Positions 62,111-64,000 of a stretch of DNA of 64,000 nt are shown piece by piece (position 1 is the first letter of the stretch; each line of letters starts with the position of its first letter). Under the pieces are notes generated by a model. The model was not told the origin of the DNA, did no database searches, and worked only from the letters and a program-made list of their open reading frames with translations. This stretch comes from Glandiceps talaboti (Eukaryota; Hemichordata; Enteropneusta; Spengelidae), in contig NC_135549.1 in NCBI RefSeq assembly GCF_964340395.1, forward strand, positions 8,580,842-8,644,841. Direction: 5' to 3'. Both the position numbers and the translations under genes were made by a program.

Positions 62111-64000
62111 TAGTTCTCCTCTGCGGAACATTAAAACGTTACTTTGAGAGTAACTTCATATAAAGCAAACCGGATATACAAATTAACTTTTTTAAACAGG
62201 ATAGTTGAAAAATATGAAGATTTCAGAAAAATACTGGGGGCGCCTGAATTTCATAAGTTTTCTGTGATCACGGTTTTTTGGAGTTTTTTTTACACCGTGT
62301 TACTGAATCTTACTGAGATATGTGTTTTCTTAAAATTTCTTAAAGCTTTTGTTTGAATTAAGGACGCTTATAAGCATATCTATGGATAGTTTAAATTTAA
62401 TTTTAAAAGGCTTTTTTGTTTCATTGTATTTATGTTTAATGAGTAGTTTTTACTCTTCTATGAAATGAGCTGAGACGTAAATGAGGTGCATTTAGTAAGA
62501 AATGAATAAATAACGAATACTCTAATTGAAAAACAACATCAAGTGGCCTAAAACAGCCCACTTACTGAGCTTTACATTATTAGGATTTACCATTGAATAC
62601 AGACAGCGAATCAGACTTGAAAAATCGCTAGGTGTAACCCTACTGTAAGTATAATTATATCAAAATCCTGTTGATAGCTTATACCAACCAACATGTCGGA
62701 ATAATAACTTTAAGTTTCTGTCTGTGTTAGCTTCCCGAGAGTTGATTTGCTGTTGTCACAATATAACTGCTAGTCTTTCATGTATTTAATTATCAATATA
62801 TTTGCTTAGCATGATGCCAGGGAACGACATATGGATTTACATGTATCTTGTTTTCATGTCACGATTTCTTTAATTTGAGTGAACTTCATGTCAATTTTAC
62901 CATGATGTGTGATGAGTCTTTAAATATTCAAAATAAACTTAGATATTTCTTAGAAGCTTAGGCTAGACGTAGAGACAATATCATCTGAAAATCGAAGTTC
63001 CTTATATTCTCTCCAATCTTTGCCATACGAAAGCTTGTTCCTGGTCCCTTTGAAATGATAAAAGAAATTTGGGGGTTTAACGATTTCAAGAAATTCGTCA
63101 CCTTTTCAATTTCCCCCACAGTTAACCGAGTATTTGGCGTCCATCTTGGATTCATTTGTAAAATGACTAAATTTTAATACCACGTTGACCTCTTTTTCAA
63201 CAATTTGTACGGTAACCCCAGATTGTGTTATTTATTTCAACTGAGAATGTTGGATTTCTCTCTAACAAAGCTACAGTAAAAGTTTAAAGTGTTTATACAT
63301 GCGTTCTATGTTAACTTATGATAGTTTGGATTTCAATACTTGCGCATCGAACTTTATAGATATATCGTCGTGTTTTTGAGTGCTGACGTCAGCAAGTAAT
63401 TTCGTTCAACAATGCTCAAAAAAGTACTGATTTTACCGAAGTGTTTGTCGAGAATGAAAATTAAGTATTTCAAGTGTGGGATATGAATGTATTATCCATA
63501 TCTACTGATTACTGTGCGTTTGACGTGGCCCGACATAGGTATTTAAGTTTCAAAGGTGACGGGTAACCTAGGGAGTTGTTAAAAATAACTTAAATAAGTC
63601 CAATTAACAAGTAAAAGTGAGATACACTTGAGATCTTCCACGCTCAGTATTTGAACTCTTCACATACAAAAAAAAATCGTTTGCTTGGTGTGAACGGTAC
63701 AGCTTACAATACGATTAATAGGGATTTATATAGCCTAACTAACGAACTAACTAACTTGCCTAACTAGTCTAGTCTAACTTACAATCGTTAAGAAACAGCA
63801 GCGCATTGTCATAATAAATGAGAATGTCGAAGCGCTGTGAAATATTTTATCTTAAGCTGAAAATGTTGGTATTGAGTGCACTGAGAATAATCATGATACA
63901 TTATTCAGGTAAACAACCAACAACCATAAGATCATGGTGGTTAGTAGAAGTAACACTTCGAGTTTTGATTTAGTTTCATTAAAATGTCCGGTCCGTTTAT
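62111..64000. other. Presumed gene C intron sequence
   Basis: AT-rich. A 65-codon minus-strand frame at 62958-63155 has no splice context or known motif. A 14-bp perfect palindrome, TGCTGACGTCAGCA, sits at 63381-63394. Nothing else could be named. Confidence 0.4.

Noticed and set aside
62958-63155. 65-codon minus-strand frame starting MNPRWTPN
   Set aside because: Composition is protein-like, but there is no splice signal in phase, no recognised family and no neighbouring exon. It is probably part of a repeat.

Overview
The window is intron-rich animal nuclear DNA, AT-rich and full of microsatellites and interspersed repeats. Coding sequence appears as many short exons with GT-AG borders, and nearly all of it belongs to giant cadherins. 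The cadherin type and repeat content suggest a marine invertebrate, plausibly a deuterostome such as a hemichordate or cephalochordate. The species cannot be fixed from sequence alone. All exon joins below were worked out by hand from splice signals, codon phase and cadherin motifs.

Region 1 (about 1-9,302, minus strand) is cadherin gene A. Twelve exons read right to left, and the gene runs off the left edge. Its 5' end was not found; the most upstream exon recognised ends at 9,302. Region 2 (about 9,303-19,323) has no gene I can support. It holds a LINE-like 3' tail, a tRNA-derived SINE, an 0.8-kb minisatellite and long (CATA)n tracts.

Region 3 (19,324-57,522, plus strand) is cadherin gene B, which appears complete: 54 exons and 12,444 coding bases, or about 4,147 residues. 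It starts with a signal peptide. Fourteen unusual N-terminal repeats follow, each with two cysteines and no DxNDN linker, and then about 22 more ordinary cadherin repeats. The protein ends with a short juxtamembrane domain, one transmembrane helix and a tail of about 150 residues rich in Arg, Thr and Ser. The N-terminal repeats are encoded by a recently amplified six-exon unit of about 2.9-3.0 kb, in three full copies plus a partial one.

Genes A and B lie head to head and are inverted paralogues. Eleven successive complete exons of A match exons 27-37 of B in phase, with equal or similar lengths. Region 4 (57,523-64,000) holds microsatellites, a decayed minus-strand exon with two in-frame stops (60,407-60,775), and a signal-peptide first exon of a third gene at 61,446 that continues past the right edge.

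Both cadherins are most simply read as large cell-surface adhesion proteins of the FAT/Dachsous/CDH23 type. No EGF or laminin-G domain was seen in either. Of the observations, I rank highest the repeat-unit amplification, the cysteine-paired repeats, and an array in gene A that repeats an exon's 3' end together with its splice donor.
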